A stretch of DNA of 64,000 nucleotides, taken from positions 62,001 to 126,000 of the forward strand of contig JAHDQO010000005.1 of assembly GCA_018433765.1 (NCBI GenBank). The letters run 5' to 3'. Positions within the stretch are counted from its first letter, which is position 1. Each line of letters begins with the position of its first letter. Positions 16,396 through 24,222 of this stretch are shown here, piece by piece. The position numbers were made by a program, and so were the translations under genes. This DNA is from Tissierellales bacterium. Its GTDB lineage: Bacteria; Bacillota; Clostridia; Tissierellales; Sedimentibacteraceae. The notes beneath the pieces were generated by a model. That model was not told the DNA's origin and ran no database searches. It worked only from the letters and a program-made list of their open reading frames with translations.

Positions 16396-17169
16396 GTGAT
16401 TAAAGAAATTGAGATTAGAAGGTCTGTAAGAGAATATAAAGACATGATGCTATCGGATGAAGACTTTAATATAGTTAATGAAGCAGCAAAAGATATACAG
16501 CCTCTAAATCAAAATATAAGATATGACGTGATACCTATAAAAAATGGAAGTCAGTTTAGTAATGCATTTAAATTGCCTATCGGTAAAGTCAAAGCACCTC
16601 ATTATCTTTTATTTGTTTCTGAAGAAAAAGAACAATATCTTGAGAATATAGGCTTTATTGGTGAACAAATAGTTTTAAAGCTTACAGAATATGGTATAGG
16701 TACTTGTTGGCTAGGTTCAATAGCTAATAATAAAAAGAAAATAAAAAAATTAGTTTCAGTTGAAGATGGATTGCAGCCAGTTATGATAATAGCATTTGGA
16801 TATCCAACAAAAGAATTAGTACCAGTTGAAGATAGGAAGAGAAAAAAGATAGATAAGATTTTTAAAGGAAAAATAGATAAAAATTTTATTTCTATAGCTA
16901 AGGCCTTACAAGCGGCACCATCAGGCTTGAATTCACAGCCTTGGAGAGTTTTTATTCAAGATGAAGAATGGAACTATTATATAGAACCTAAGAAAGGGTT
17001 ACTTAAAAAAATATATAAAAATATGAATAAAATAGATGCTGGTATAGGGTTAACTCATATATTATATGAAGGAATGAAGTCGGGGTATGTAGTAAATTTT
17101 AAATATAACAAAATAGTAAATGAAGTAAAAGAATTTGAATACATTATTACGATAAGTTTTGGTAGGTGA
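16396..17169 (+). CDS. Nitroreductase family protein (TM1586-like)
   Basis: The start is set at GTG 16396, preceded by AGGGTGGTG; the longer frame runs back through a dispersed repeat. The 257-residue product shows the FMN-binding nitroreductase signature IRRSVREYKD at the N-terminus, the segment YGIGTCWLGS, and the late ALQAAPSGLNSQPWR, the pattern of the TM1586-type group in which two half-domains are fused. It should bind FMN and use NAD(P)H; the physiological substrate is unknown. It is followed after four bases by a YhhN-family gene, whose ribosome site overlaps its stop. Confidence 0.85.
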   Translation: MIKEIEIRRSVREYKDMMLSDEDFNIVNEAAKDIQPLNQNIRYDVIPIKNGSQFSNAFKLPIGKVKAPHYLLFVSEEKEQYLENIGFIGEQIVLKLTEYGIGTCWLGSIANNKKKIKKLVSVEDGLQPVMIIAFGYPTKELVPVEDRKRKKIDKIFKGKIDKNFISIAKALQAAPSGLNSQPWRVFIQDEEWNYYIEPKKGLLKKIYKNMNKIDAGIGLTHILYEGMKSGYVVNFKYNKIVNEVKEFEYIITISFGR

Positions 17170-17173
17170 TATA

Positions 17174-17830
17174 ATGAAATATATTTCTATAATTTTATTT
17201 TGTGTAGTGACAATAATGCATTTAGCATACAGTTTAGAAAGTGATATTAAAGGCAGAAAGGATACAAAACCATTAATAGTACCGTCTATTATACTTATAT
17301 ATCTATCATGGAATATAAACGCACTAAACAAATATTTATTGATAGGACTCATATTTGGGTTTCTTGGAGATTATTTTTTAATGAGTTCAAGAAAAAAATA
17401 TTCTTTTTTAGGGGCTGGAGCATTTGCTATAGGACATATTTTTTATATAAAAACTTTTTTGGATATTACAGGTAATCAGCTGCAGTTTAGGTTTTCCTAT
17501 ATAATTGTAATAGCATTATATGCTATTTATGCATTCTTTGTTTATAAGCTTATATTTACAACAATGCTGGAAAAAGAGAAAAAAGTAAAGATTATTGGAG
17601 CAATAGTATATATAGTAATTATTGCTGTGATGAGTTTATCAGCATATACAGCAGTTGCAGCCGGCATTAGTGGTATGAAAATTGCTTATTTAGGAACAAT
17701 TATGTTTATAATATCAGATACATGTTATTTATATAGAGCAAATATTAATAGAGGTAAATATATTAATTTTATTGTCATGTTAACCTACATATCAGCTCAA
17801 TTATTGATTGTGTTAGGCTTTATTGTTTAA
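17174..17830 (+). CDS. YhhN/TMEM86 family membrane protein (lysoplasmalogenase-like)
   Basis: A 218-residue protein of about seven or eight transmembrane helices. The family signature FGFLGDYFLM, with GAGAFAIGHIFYI and FIISDTCYLY, is present. Eukaryotic TMEM86 members hydrolyse the vinyl-ether bond of lysoplasmalogens, and plasmalogens are common in anaerobic clostridia, so a similar role is plausible. The start at ATG 17174 uses AGGTGA, which overlaps the stop of the nitroreductase gene; this indicates coupling. Confidence 0.85.
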   Translation: MKYISIILFCVVTIMHLAYSLESDIKGRKDTKPLIVPSIILIYLSWNINALNKYLLIGLIFGFLGDYFLMSSRKKYSFLGAGAFAIGHIFYIKTFLDITGNQLQFRFSYIIVIALYAIYAFFVYKLIFTTMLEKEKKVKIIGAIVYIVIIAVMSLSAYTAVAAGISGMKIAYLGTIMFIISDTCYLYRANINRGKYINFIVMLTYISAQLLIVLGFIV

Positions 17831-17983
17831 GAACAAAATCACATTTCTGTAATTGTTAAATATTATTAATAATTTGTCGCTTAAAGTAATAAAAAAGTAA
17901 TAAATGTCTAATGTAAAAACAATTCATAAAATTTTGTAGATGAATTACGGATAAAATATTACAAAATCTTAACAATAAACGCA

Positions 17984-18011
17984 TTTACAAGTTGGTTTTT
18001 TCTTGTATAAT
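17984..18011 (+). promoter_or_regulatory. Promoter of a candidate small RNA
   Basis: TTTACA and TATAAT are separated by 16 bases. No open frame follows before the terminator about 60 bases on, so the transcript would be non-coding. Confidence 0.5.
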
Positions 18012-18016
18012 TAGAT

Positions 18017-18106
18017 TTGTAAAAAATTCCCCCCTCTATTTATTATATATATTTTGTTTGTTCGGTTAAGAATCAAGTTTAAAACTTGATTCTTATTTTT
18101 TTTTAT
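18017..18106 (+). ncRNA. Candidate small RNA with C-rich anti-Shine-Dalgarno motif
   Basis: The predicted transcript is about 90 bases, from a good promoter to a strong terminator (AAGAATCAAGTTT paired with AAACTTGATTCTT, then nine T). Its unpaired 5' part carries ATTCCCCCCTCTATT, which is complementary to Shine-Dalgarno sequences. C-rich single-stranded motifs of this kind are used by several Firmicute regulatory RNAs. It contains no start codon with a ribosome site. Confidence 0.45.
18068..18106 (+). terminator. Terminator of candidate small RNA
   Basis: A 12-13 base-pair perfect stem closes on a very short loop and is followed by ATTTTTTTTT. It is about 240 bases after the YhhN gene and belongs more naturally to the small transcript. 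Confidence 0.85.
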
Positions 18107-18193
18107 GAAAAATTATTTACTTTTGCCAATCAAAATATTAAAATTAATATATAGCAATTAAATTGCTTTATATTGAAAGGAATGAATTTTGAT

Positions 18194-18697
18194 ATGGCAA
18201 AATTTATGCAGAATATTGTCAAAATGGATATGAGTGTTTTAAGTATAATGAACAAAAAAATCAGAAACAGGTATTTAGATGTTATTATGCCTAAAATTAC
18301 ACTCATCGGAGGCTTTATTTTTAACATTTCTTTAATAATACTATTATTTTTCAGCAAAAGTAGGATTATATATAGTCTTTTCATGTCTATTACAGTATCA
18401 GTTACGAGTTCACATTTATTAAAAAGATTAATATCAAGAAATAGACCTTTTGAGACGATTGATAAAATAGATTTTTTGGGTAAGGAATGGAAAGATAAGT
18501 CGTTTCCTTCTGCACATACTGCAGCAGCATTTTCAAATGCATTTGTTTTGTCATTTTATTATACAAATTTCACTATACTATTCTATTTATTGGCATCATC
18601 AGTAGCAATATCAAGAATATATATGGGTGTACATTATCCATCAGACATTATAGGAGGAGCTTTAGTAGGGTTAACAGTTGCTACTTTTTTTATATAA
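18194..18697 (+). CDS. PAP2 family phosphatase
   Basis: A 167-residue membrane phosphatase. The three PAP2 motifs are complete: KRLISRNRPF (motif 1), PSAHT (motif 2) and SRIYMGVHYPSD (motif 3 with the catalytic histidine). Four or five hydrophobic helices place the active site at the membrane surface. Likely substrates are undecaprenyl pyrophosphate or phosphatidic acid. The start is taken at ATG 18194; two earlier in-frame starts are either on top of or before the GAAAGG site. A hairpin terminator follows the gene. Confidence 0.88.
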   Translation: MAKFMQNIVKMDMSVLSIMNKKIRNRYLDVIMPKITLIGGFIFNISLIILLFFSKSRIIYSLFMSITVSVTSSHLLKRLISRNRPFETIDKIDFLGKEWKDKSFPSAHTAAAFSNAFVLSFYYTNFTILFYLLASSVAISRIYMGVHYPSDIIGGALVGLTVATFFI

Positions 18698-18745
18698 AAT
18701 TATATTTTAAGTTGTATTAATTATCAGTTTATGGTATACATTATA

Positions 18746-18786
18746 TAGTAAAGTTTAAGAACAAGTTAAACTTTACTATTTTTTAT
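18746..18786 (+). terminator. Intrinsic terminator after PAP2 gene
   Basis: ATAGTAAAGTTTAA pairs with TTAAACTTTACTAT and is followed by seven T. Confidence 0.88.
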
Positions 18787-18823
18787 TATAGACAGTTAAA
18801 ATAAGCGAAAGGAATATAACATT

Positions 18824-20317
18824 TTGAAAAAAGCAAACAAGGTAATTAGAATAATTTTTTTAGCAGTAATAATTTTAATAATAGGTATAGCATATAAAAT
18901 TTATAGTGATCATAGCTTTGCTAAACCGGAAGGGAATGTTTATAAAAATGACTGCTTTGGCTACACGTATATATATGATGACAGTTTGAAATGCGATTTA
19001 TCAATGGAAAGAGTAAAAACAACTTTTAAGAATGATGATATTGAAATAGAAATTTTCTATGATGACTTTAATGATAATTTAAATAATAGCAGAACATTAT
19101 TAAATTATGGAAATAAAAATATAAAAGATAATGATTATGTTGATGTTAAGGTTAATAAAACAGTGTATAGATTATTTTATAAAGTAAATGTATTAGGATG
19201 GGAAAGAAAAGAATTATCAGGTATAGAAAATGACAAAAATTACTATTTAAGCCTTCAATATATAAAAAATAAAAATGAAGTTTATACTGTGTTGGTTAGG
19301 TCTGCTTATTCAATTAATTATAAGGATATTATTAATAGGCTTAGTTTTCTTAAGAATAAAGAAGGAAGCATAGATGATCTTAATTTTGACAAGTTAAAAC
19401 CAAAAGTAACACATGATATACAAACACAATCAGGAAAATATTATAACGAAACATTTACTGACGAAAAACCTATGAAATGGGGTATATTTTATCCATTAGC
19501 ATGTGCAGGTGATTTTGAGGCATTAAGAAATCTAGAAAATGAAATAGGATATAAGTTTGAAGTTTTGTTGGATTATAAGAGTATAGGTATTAGTTCACCA
19601 AACACACATTTATTTGAATTAAAGGATAGAGTTGTAGAATATACACTTCAAGTTTTAGGAGACAATACTAATCCAATAATTATGTATGATTTATTGGATG
19701 GTAAATATGATGATAAAATAAAAGAATACGCAGAACAAATTAAAAAAATTGAAAATGTTGTTCTATTTAGACTTAATAATGAAATGAATGGAGACTGGTG
19801 TTCATATTGTGCTTGGTTCACTCAAACAGATACATCAATATATAAAGAAGTATGGAAATATATACATAATAAATTTAAAGAAAACGAAGTAAACAATATT
19901 TTATGGGTATGGAATCCAAATTGGGGAGATTTTCCTGCATTTAAATGGAATCATTATTTAAATTATTTTCCCGGTGAAGAATATGTAGACATTGTAGGAG
20001 TTACAGGTTATAATACTGGTACATATTATAAACATGAAAAGTGGAGAACTTTTGAAGAAATTTATGATCCAATGATGGAAGAATACAGAGAATATTTTGA
20101 TTATAGATTTATGATTACAGAATTTGGGTGCAGTAGTTTTGGTGGCAATAAATCTGAATGGATTAGTGACATGATGGCAAAAATTGAAAAATATAATTTT
20201 GATATAGCTATATGGTTTAGCGGCACTGATTATGATGGTGATGGAAATCCTGCAAGAATATATACTATTGATGAAAATAAAGATGTAATAAATTCATTTA
20301 AAGATGGTATTAAATAA
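18824..20317 (+). CDS. Membrane-anchored glycoside hydrolase family 26-like protein
   Basis: A 497-residue protein with an N-terminal membrane anchor (VIRIIFLAVIILIIGIAYKIY) and a 180-residue region of unknown fold. From about residue 215 there is a GH26-like catalytic barrel (MKWGIFYPLACAGDF). The likely acid/base is Glu320 in RLNNEMNGDW and the nucleophile Glu433 in MITEFGCSS, the usual spacing for beta-mannanase-type GH26. WVWNPNWG and DIVGVTGYNTG are also typical. It should act on the outer surface on a beta-linked polysaccharide. The TTG start has GAAAGGA eleven bases upstream. Two hairpins follow the gene. Confidence 0.85.
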   Translation: MKKANKVIRIIFLAVIILIIGIAYKIYSDHSFAKPEGNVYKNDCFGYTYIYDDSLKCDLSMERVKTTFKNDDIEIEIFYDDFNDNLNNSRTLLNYGNKNIKDNDYVDVKVNKTVYRLFYKVNVLGWERKELSGIENDKNYYLSLQYIKNKNEVYTVLVRSAYSINYKDIINRLSFLKNKEGSIDDLNFDKLKPKVTHDIQTQSGKYYNETFTDEKPMKWGIFYPLACAGDFEALRNLENEIGYKFEVLLDYKSIGISSPNTHLFELKDRVVEYTLQVLGDNTNPIIMYDLLDGKYDDKIKEYAEQIKKIENVVLFRLNNEMNGDWCSYCAWFTQTDTSIYKEVWKYIHNKFKENEVNNILWVWNPNWGDFPAFKWNHYLNYFPGEEYVDIVGVTGYNTGTYYKHEKWRTFEEIYDPMMEEYREYFDYRFMITEFGCSSFGGNKSEWISDMMAKIEKYNFDIAIWFSGTDYDGDGNPARIYTIDENKDVINSFKDGIK

Positions 20318-20327
20318 TAAATAATAA

Positions 20328-20359
20328 TCAACAATCAGAGCATATGCTCTGATTGTTGA
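20328..20359. terminator. Perfect 32-base palindrome after the GH26 gene
   Basis: TCAACAATCAGAGCAT and its exact complement are adjacent, giving a 16-base-pair stem with practically no loop. No T tract follows. It shares the arm CAATCAGAGC with the next hairpin. Confidence 0.6.
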
Positions 20360-20397
20360 CATGGTAAAAAAACTTGAAGTTTTAGCATAATAGCTCC

Positions 20398-20426
20398 AAT
20401 CAGAGCATTTAGCTCTGATTTTTTTA
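20398..20426 (+). terminator. Second hairpin (classical terminator) after the GH26 gene
   Basis: AATCAGAGC, loop ATTTA, GCTCTGATT and then TTTTT form an intrinsic terminator. The arm sequence duplicates that of the palindrome 40 bases upstream. Confidence 0.88.
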
Positions 20427-20456
20427 ACTTATTAAAAGTTATAAAAATATATCAAG

Positions 20457-20579
20457 TTATTTTTCGTTGTCATCAACATCTTTTTTTTCTTCGGTAACTT
20501 CAATTTCAGGAGGTATATATACATTACCTTCACGTTTCTCTTTGATTTTTTTAAATTTATTTTTATCGGTTTTTTTCAT
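20457..20579 (-). CDS. Small charged protein, 40 residues
   Basis: The short frame has a proper GAGGTG site seven bases before its ATG. The product is basic in the first half (KKTDKNKFKKIKEKRE), then has YIPPEIEVTEE and an acidic tail. It has no membrane segment. I do not recognise a family. It lies on the minus strand just downstream of the 70-residue gene at 20625, so the two may be co-transcribed. Confidence 0.6.
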   Translation of the reverse strand: MKKTDKNKFKKIKEKREGNVYIPPEIEVTEEKKDVDDNEK

Positions 20580-20624
20580 TATTTGACACCTCGTAAATAT
20601 TATTACCACGAAGTTATTAAAATA

Positions 20625-20837
20625 TTAATCTAATTTTAAATACATTTTTAAATAACTAAATAAAGTATTGTAAAATTGATTAAAAGAAACATCTTTACCG
20701 AAAATAAATGAGTTGTAAACAAAATGTCTACCCATGTCTTCAAGTGCAGTCTTAAGTAATTCATTTGTCAATAAAATTTTTCTGTCTGTTATATTTTCTA
20801 AATCCTTGTATAATTTTTCTCTAATATAATTGTACAT
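20625..20837 (-). CDS. Small helical protein of unknown function, 70 residues
   Basis: The start has AAGGGGGG seven bases upstream, a very strong site. The sequence is amphipathic and probably all-helical (YIREKLYKDLENITDRKILL, then FNQFYNTLFSYLKMYLKLD) with no recognised domain. It is divergent from the XRE-type regulator at 20946 and may be its target; that is inferred from the arrangement only. Confidence 0.6.
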   Translation of the reverse strand: MYNYIREKLYKDLENITDRKILLTNELLKTALEDMGRHFVYNSFIFGKDVSFNQFYNTLFSYLKMYLKLD

Positions 20838-20945
20838 TTATATGCCCCCCTTAACATTCATTTACATTATAGCATAAATTTCTACATTTTGAAGCAAAAA
20901 AATCTAAAAATTTAAATTTATGGTAGGATTACATGAGGTGGTAAG

Positions 20946-21320
20946 ATGAGCTTTGCAAGTAGATTAAAACAGCTTAGAGAAGAAAAAGGTATACAGCAGT
21001 CAGAACTAGCAAAAATATTAAACATTAGCAGACAATCAGTTAGTAATTATGAAAATGGAACAAGATTTCCAAGTGATGAAAAATTATTTATAAAAATGGC
21101 AGAATATTTTGATGTATCTGTAGATTACTTATTTAGTTTGACAAATATTAGAAATTATAAAGATTATTACAAAACCAATCGAGTGATAAAAGAAGATGAT
21201 GAAAGTTATTATAATCGAAAAAAAGAAGCACTGCAGGAATTATTTTTAATAGCAAACAACTTATCTTATATGGATTTAAAAAAAGCAAATGAAATTTTAA
21301 AGATAATAAATAAAAAGTGA
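20946..21320 (+). CDS. XRE-family transcriptional regulator
   Basis: A 124-residue protein with an N-terminal Cro/C1-type HTH (LKQLREEKGIQQSELAKIL, then ISRQSVSNYENGTRFPS, residues 7-45). A helical C-terminal half rich in Lys, Glu and Tyr probably serves dimerisation. GAGGTGG precedes the ATG. It is divergent from two small minus-strand genes, so control of these and of itself is likely. A long terminator shared with hsp20 follows. Confidence 0.88.
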   Translation: MSFASRLKQLREEKGIQQSELAKILNISRQSVSNYENGTRFPSDEKLFIKMAEYFDVSVDYLFSLTNIRNYKDYYKTNRVIKEDDESYYNRKKEALQELFLIANNLSYMDLKKANEILKIINKK

Positions 21321-21331
21321 GACTTATTTTA

Positions 21332-21376
21332 CCATTCATCTTGTTGACAAAGTCAACAAGATGAATGGCTTTTTTG
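21332..21376. terminator. Bidirectional intrinsic terminator
   Basis: CCATTCATCTTGTTGAC and GTCAACAAGATGAATGG form a perfect 17-base-pair stem with a three-base loop and T tract. It lies between the convergent XRE and hsp20 genes. Confidence 0.92.
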
Positions 21377-21385
21377 TTCTCACTT

Positions 21386-21805
21386 TTAATTAATATCAAT
21401 TTTTTTATAATGTTTAGTAGTCATATTAGTTTTAGGAAGAATAAGTTTCAAAATACCATTTTCGTAGGATGCTGTAATATTGTCATCTTTTATGTTATCC
21501 AATCTAAAAGATCTTTTAAAAGAGCCGTAATTTCTTTCTTTTCGTAAATAACCTTCTCTTTCCTCACTATAATGTTCATCACGTTTTCCTTTGATGGTAA
21601 GTACATCATTGTTTACCTCTATGTCTATTTCTGATTTGTCAAATCCAGGCATTTCAGCTGTTAGAATATACTCTCTCTCATTTTCTTTGACGTCAGTCTT
21701 CATAGATATGCTTTTAAAATTACTTAAGGTAGGAAAAAAATCACTGCTAAAAAAATCTTTAAAAAATTGTTTGTCAAAATTTGAATACGGTTCTATATCT
21801 CTCAT
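21386..21805 (-). CDS. hsp20: Small heat shock protein (Hsp20/alpha-crystallin)
   Basis: A 139-residue ATP-independent chaperone. The alpha-crystallin domain spans about residues 35-130 and includes EYILTAEMPGFDKSEIDIE, VLTIKGKRDEHYSEE and the closing YENGILKLILPK (the G-x-L signature). A short C-terminal extension follows. The start is set at ATG 21805, served by GGAGGTG; 25 further codons upstream lack such a site. It binds unfolding proteins in the cytosol. No CIRCE element is visible upstream. Confidence 0.93.
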   Translation of the reverse strand: MRDIEPYSNFDKQFFKDFFSSDFFPTLSNFKSISMKTDVKENEREYILTAEMPGFDKSEIDIEVNNDVLTIKGKRDEHYSEEREGYLRKERNYGSFKRSFRLDNIKDDNITASYENGILKLILPKTNMTTKHYKKIDIN

Positions 21806-21908
21806 ATAAACACCTCCAAAAATATTTTTAACAAAAGAATTCGAATTATACATACTTTTTATATTAACCTTGAAAGACACTTTGAATAATATATTATATG
21901 CAGAAATT

Positions 21909-22149
21909 TAAAACGAGGAACGAGAAAGCAATAATGAATTGAGAAATGAGAAATGAGAATGGAGAATTAATGGAAACTTTACTGACGTAAAGTAAATTAA
22001 AACGAGGGATGAGAAATAAGAAACGAGTAACATGGAAACTTTACTTACGTAAAGTAATTTAAAACGAGGAAAAAACAAAATAATATTTATTAAATAAATT
22101 TTATAAAAAAATTTATACCATTAACTATCAACTATCAACTATAAATTAT
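21909..22149. repeat. Dispersed palindromic repeat, copy 8 (double)
   Basis: This is the longest copy, with two cores, GAAACTTTACTGACGTAAAG and GAAACTTTACTTACGTAAAG. They are separated and flanked by AACGAGGGATGAGAAATAAG-type units. It closes with TTAACTATCAACTATCAACT, a third arm type. It lies between hsp20 and the second NitT/TauT ATPase. Confidence 0.82.
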
Positions 22150-22169
22150 TATATTGGGGAGAGTATTTT

Positions 22170-22925
22170 TTGAGGGATATATCTGTTGAATTAAAAAATA
22201 TAAGTAAAAAATTTCATACTATACAAAATGAAACTATGGCAATAGACGATATTTCCTTTAAAGTATATGAAGGTGAGATATTAGCTATCGTTGGGCCAAG
22301 CGGATGTGGTAAATCAACAATATTATCTATAATTGCTGGATTGGTAAAACCTTCAGGAGGAATATTGAATATAAAGAATAAAAATATTGGATTTATGTTT
22401 CAGAAAGATCAGCTTTATGAATGGAGAACAATATTTAAAAATGCTGTCATCGGATTAGAAGTGCAGGATAAATTAACACAGAATAATATACAAAAAATAG
22501 AAGAAATGCTTGAAAATTATGGTCTTGGTAGCTTTAAAAATCACTATCCATCACAGCTTTCAGGAGGCATGAGGCAGAGGGTTGCTTTAATTCGTACATT
22601 AGCAGTAGAACCTGAAATATTACTGCTAGATGAACCTTTTTCTGCACTAGATTATCAAACTAGACTAACAGTTGGCAATGAGGTGGGAACAATCTTAAGA
22701 GAAAGAAAAATAACTACAATTTTGGTTACACATGATATACCTGAAGCAGTTAGTATTTCAGATAGAGTGCTAGTTCTTACTGAAAGACCTGCTAGAATAA
22801 AAAAAGAATTTAATATAGTTTTTAATACAATGGAGACTAATAGAACACCTATGAAATGCAGACAAAGCAGTGAATTTGGAGAATATTTTAAAAACATATG
22901 GGAGGAGATGGATGTTGTTGAGTGA
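22170..22925 (+). CDS. NitT/TauT-family ABC transporter ATP-binding protein (second system)
   Basis: A 251-residue ATPase: Walker A GPSGCGKST, Q-loop FMFQKDQLYEWR, signature LSGGMRQRVALIRT, Walker B LLLDEPFSALD and H-loop VTHDIPEAV. It starts at TTG 22170 behind GGGGAG. It is coupled to the permease gene, with a 14-base overlap. No binding protein is encoded in this cluster; it must be elsewhere or shared with the system at 10953-13376. Confidence 0.9.
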   Translation: MRDISVELKNISKKFHTIQNETMAIDDISFKVYEGEILAIVGPSGCGKSTILSIIAGLVKPSGGILNIKNKNIGFMFQKDQLYEWRTIFKNAVIGLEVQDKLTQNNIQKIEEMLENYGLGSFKNHYPSQLSGGMRQRVALIRTLAVEPEILLLDEPFSALDYQTRLTVGNEVGTILRERKITTILVTHDIPEAVSISDRVLVLTERPARIKKEFNIVFNTMETNRTPMKCRQSSEFGEYFKNIWEEMDVVE

Positions 22926-23718
22926 CAAAGGAATGTCGGAAGAACATAAAATGTTTTTAGAAGGAATTAAAAAAGAAAAGAGAGTTATAAAAATTTCTCA
23001 AGTAATACTGCTATTAGTCTTTTTTGGAGTATGGCAATTAGCTGCAAATTTAAAAATTATAGATACATTTTTAACAAGCAGCCCAAAACAGATTTTTGAT
23101 TTATTATTAAAATTATCTGAAAATGGCATGATATTTAAACATTTATGGGTATCCACACAAGAAACAATAGTAGGTTTTTTATTAGGTACTACAATAGGTA
23201 TAATAACAGCAATACTTTTGTGGATGTCTGAGAGAGCTGCTAAAATTATGGAGCCATATTTAATAATATTAAACAGTCTCCCAAAAACAGCACTTGCACC
23301 TGTAATTATACTGTGGGCTGGAGCAGGATTTTCAGGTATTGTAGTTACAGCAGCTGCTGTATCTGTTGTAATAACAATAATGACAGTATACACAGGTTTT
23401 AAAAATGTGGAAGAAGATAAAATAATATTATTAAAAACATTTGGTGCTACAAAATTACAGATACTGCAAAAAGTAATTATTCCTGCTAATATACCTATAA
23501 TGATTAGTGCTATGAAAGTTAATATAGGACTTTCATGGGTTGGTGTCATAGTAGGTGAATTTCTTGTATCAAAAGCAGGAATAGGATATCTTATTGTTTA
23601 TGGAGGTCAAGTTTTTAAACTAGACCTTGTCATGACTAGTGTATTTATTTTAGCAATAACAGCTGGAATAATGTATTTTATAGCACTATGGATAGAAAAG
23701 AAAGTAATAAAATACTAA
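22912..23718 (+). CDS. NitT/TauT-family ABC transporter permease (second system)
   Basis: A 268-residue membrane protein with about six helices and the family segments LLLVFFGVWQLAANLKIID, TSPKQIFDLL, LGTTIGIITAILLW, LNSLPKTALAPVIILWAGAG and GVIVGEFLVSKAGIGYLI. The start is placed at ATG 22912, preceded by GGAGGAG in the end of the ATPase gene. Its stop codon overlaps the stop of the convergent DUF3243 gene. Confidence 0.9.
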   Translation: MLLSDKGMSEEHKMFLEGIKKEKRVIKISQVILLLVFFGVWQLAANLKIIDTFLTSSPKQIFDLLLKLSENGMIFKHLWVSTQETIVGFLLGTTIGIITAILLWMSERAAKIMEPYLIILNSLPKTALAPVIILWAGAGFSGIVVTAAAVSVVITIMTVYTGFKNVEEDKIILLKTFGATKLQILQKVIIPANIPIMISAMKVNIGLSWVGVIVGEFLVSKAGIGYLIVYGGQVFKLDLVMTSVFILAITAGIMYFIALWIEKKVIKY

Positions 23719-23981
23719 CTTTCATTACTTCCGTCTATCATTTTTATTAATAACCTTGCAATAACTTTTTTTTCTTCCTTAGTTGCAGTTTTCCATAAAT
23801 TTAATAATAATTTTTCTGATTCATTTTCAGGTTCTGCTGCCATTGCTATAAAATCACCAATTTTCTTTACAGAAGATTCTATTATCTTATCGGACAAGCC
23901 AACATTTCTACTTTTATCTAGAGCAGTTCCTAAAACCTTTTTCCATTTTTCCCAATTTAGACTTTCATTTTGATTATTCAT
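23715..23981 (-). CDS. DUF3243 family protein (YmfJ-like)
   Basis: An 88-residue soluble protein resembling Bacillus YmfJ: an early LNWEKWKKVLGTALDKSRNV, the IGDFIAMAAEPENESEKLLL block and a terminal LLIKMIDG. The function of the family is not known. ATG 23981 is chosen; a TTG nine bases earlier is also possible. Confidence 0.82.
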   Translation of the reverse strand: MNNQNESLNWEKWKKVLGTALDKSRNVGLSDKIIESSVKKIGDFIAMAAEPENESEKLLLNLWKTATKEEKKVIARLLIKMIDGSNES

Positions 23982-24222
23982 AAAATACAATCACTCTTTC
24001 TTTATAATTTCTCAATTCTTATTTTTTTCAAATTAATTAAAAATATACTAAAATAGTTTATATAAAAATTGGAAATATTAGAATTTCAACAATCAGTTAA
24101 CTTTAAATTATTGTCATATAATTTACAATTTCAATTCAAAATGATAAAATAAATATAAATTATAGTTTATATAAAATTTACAGTATTTTATTAATTTTTA
24201 GATTTGGTGGTGACATAAGAGG

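Noticed and set aside
20328-20426. Twin palindromes as an attachment or recombination site
   Set aside because: The second is an ordinary intrinsic terminator and no integrase or mobile gene is near; duplication of a terminator arm is the simpler reading.
22998-23549. 183-codon minus-strand frame opposite the second NitT/TauT permease
   Set aside because: It lies wholly antisense to a clear permease gene and reflects the base composition of hydrophobic codons; no start signal supports it.
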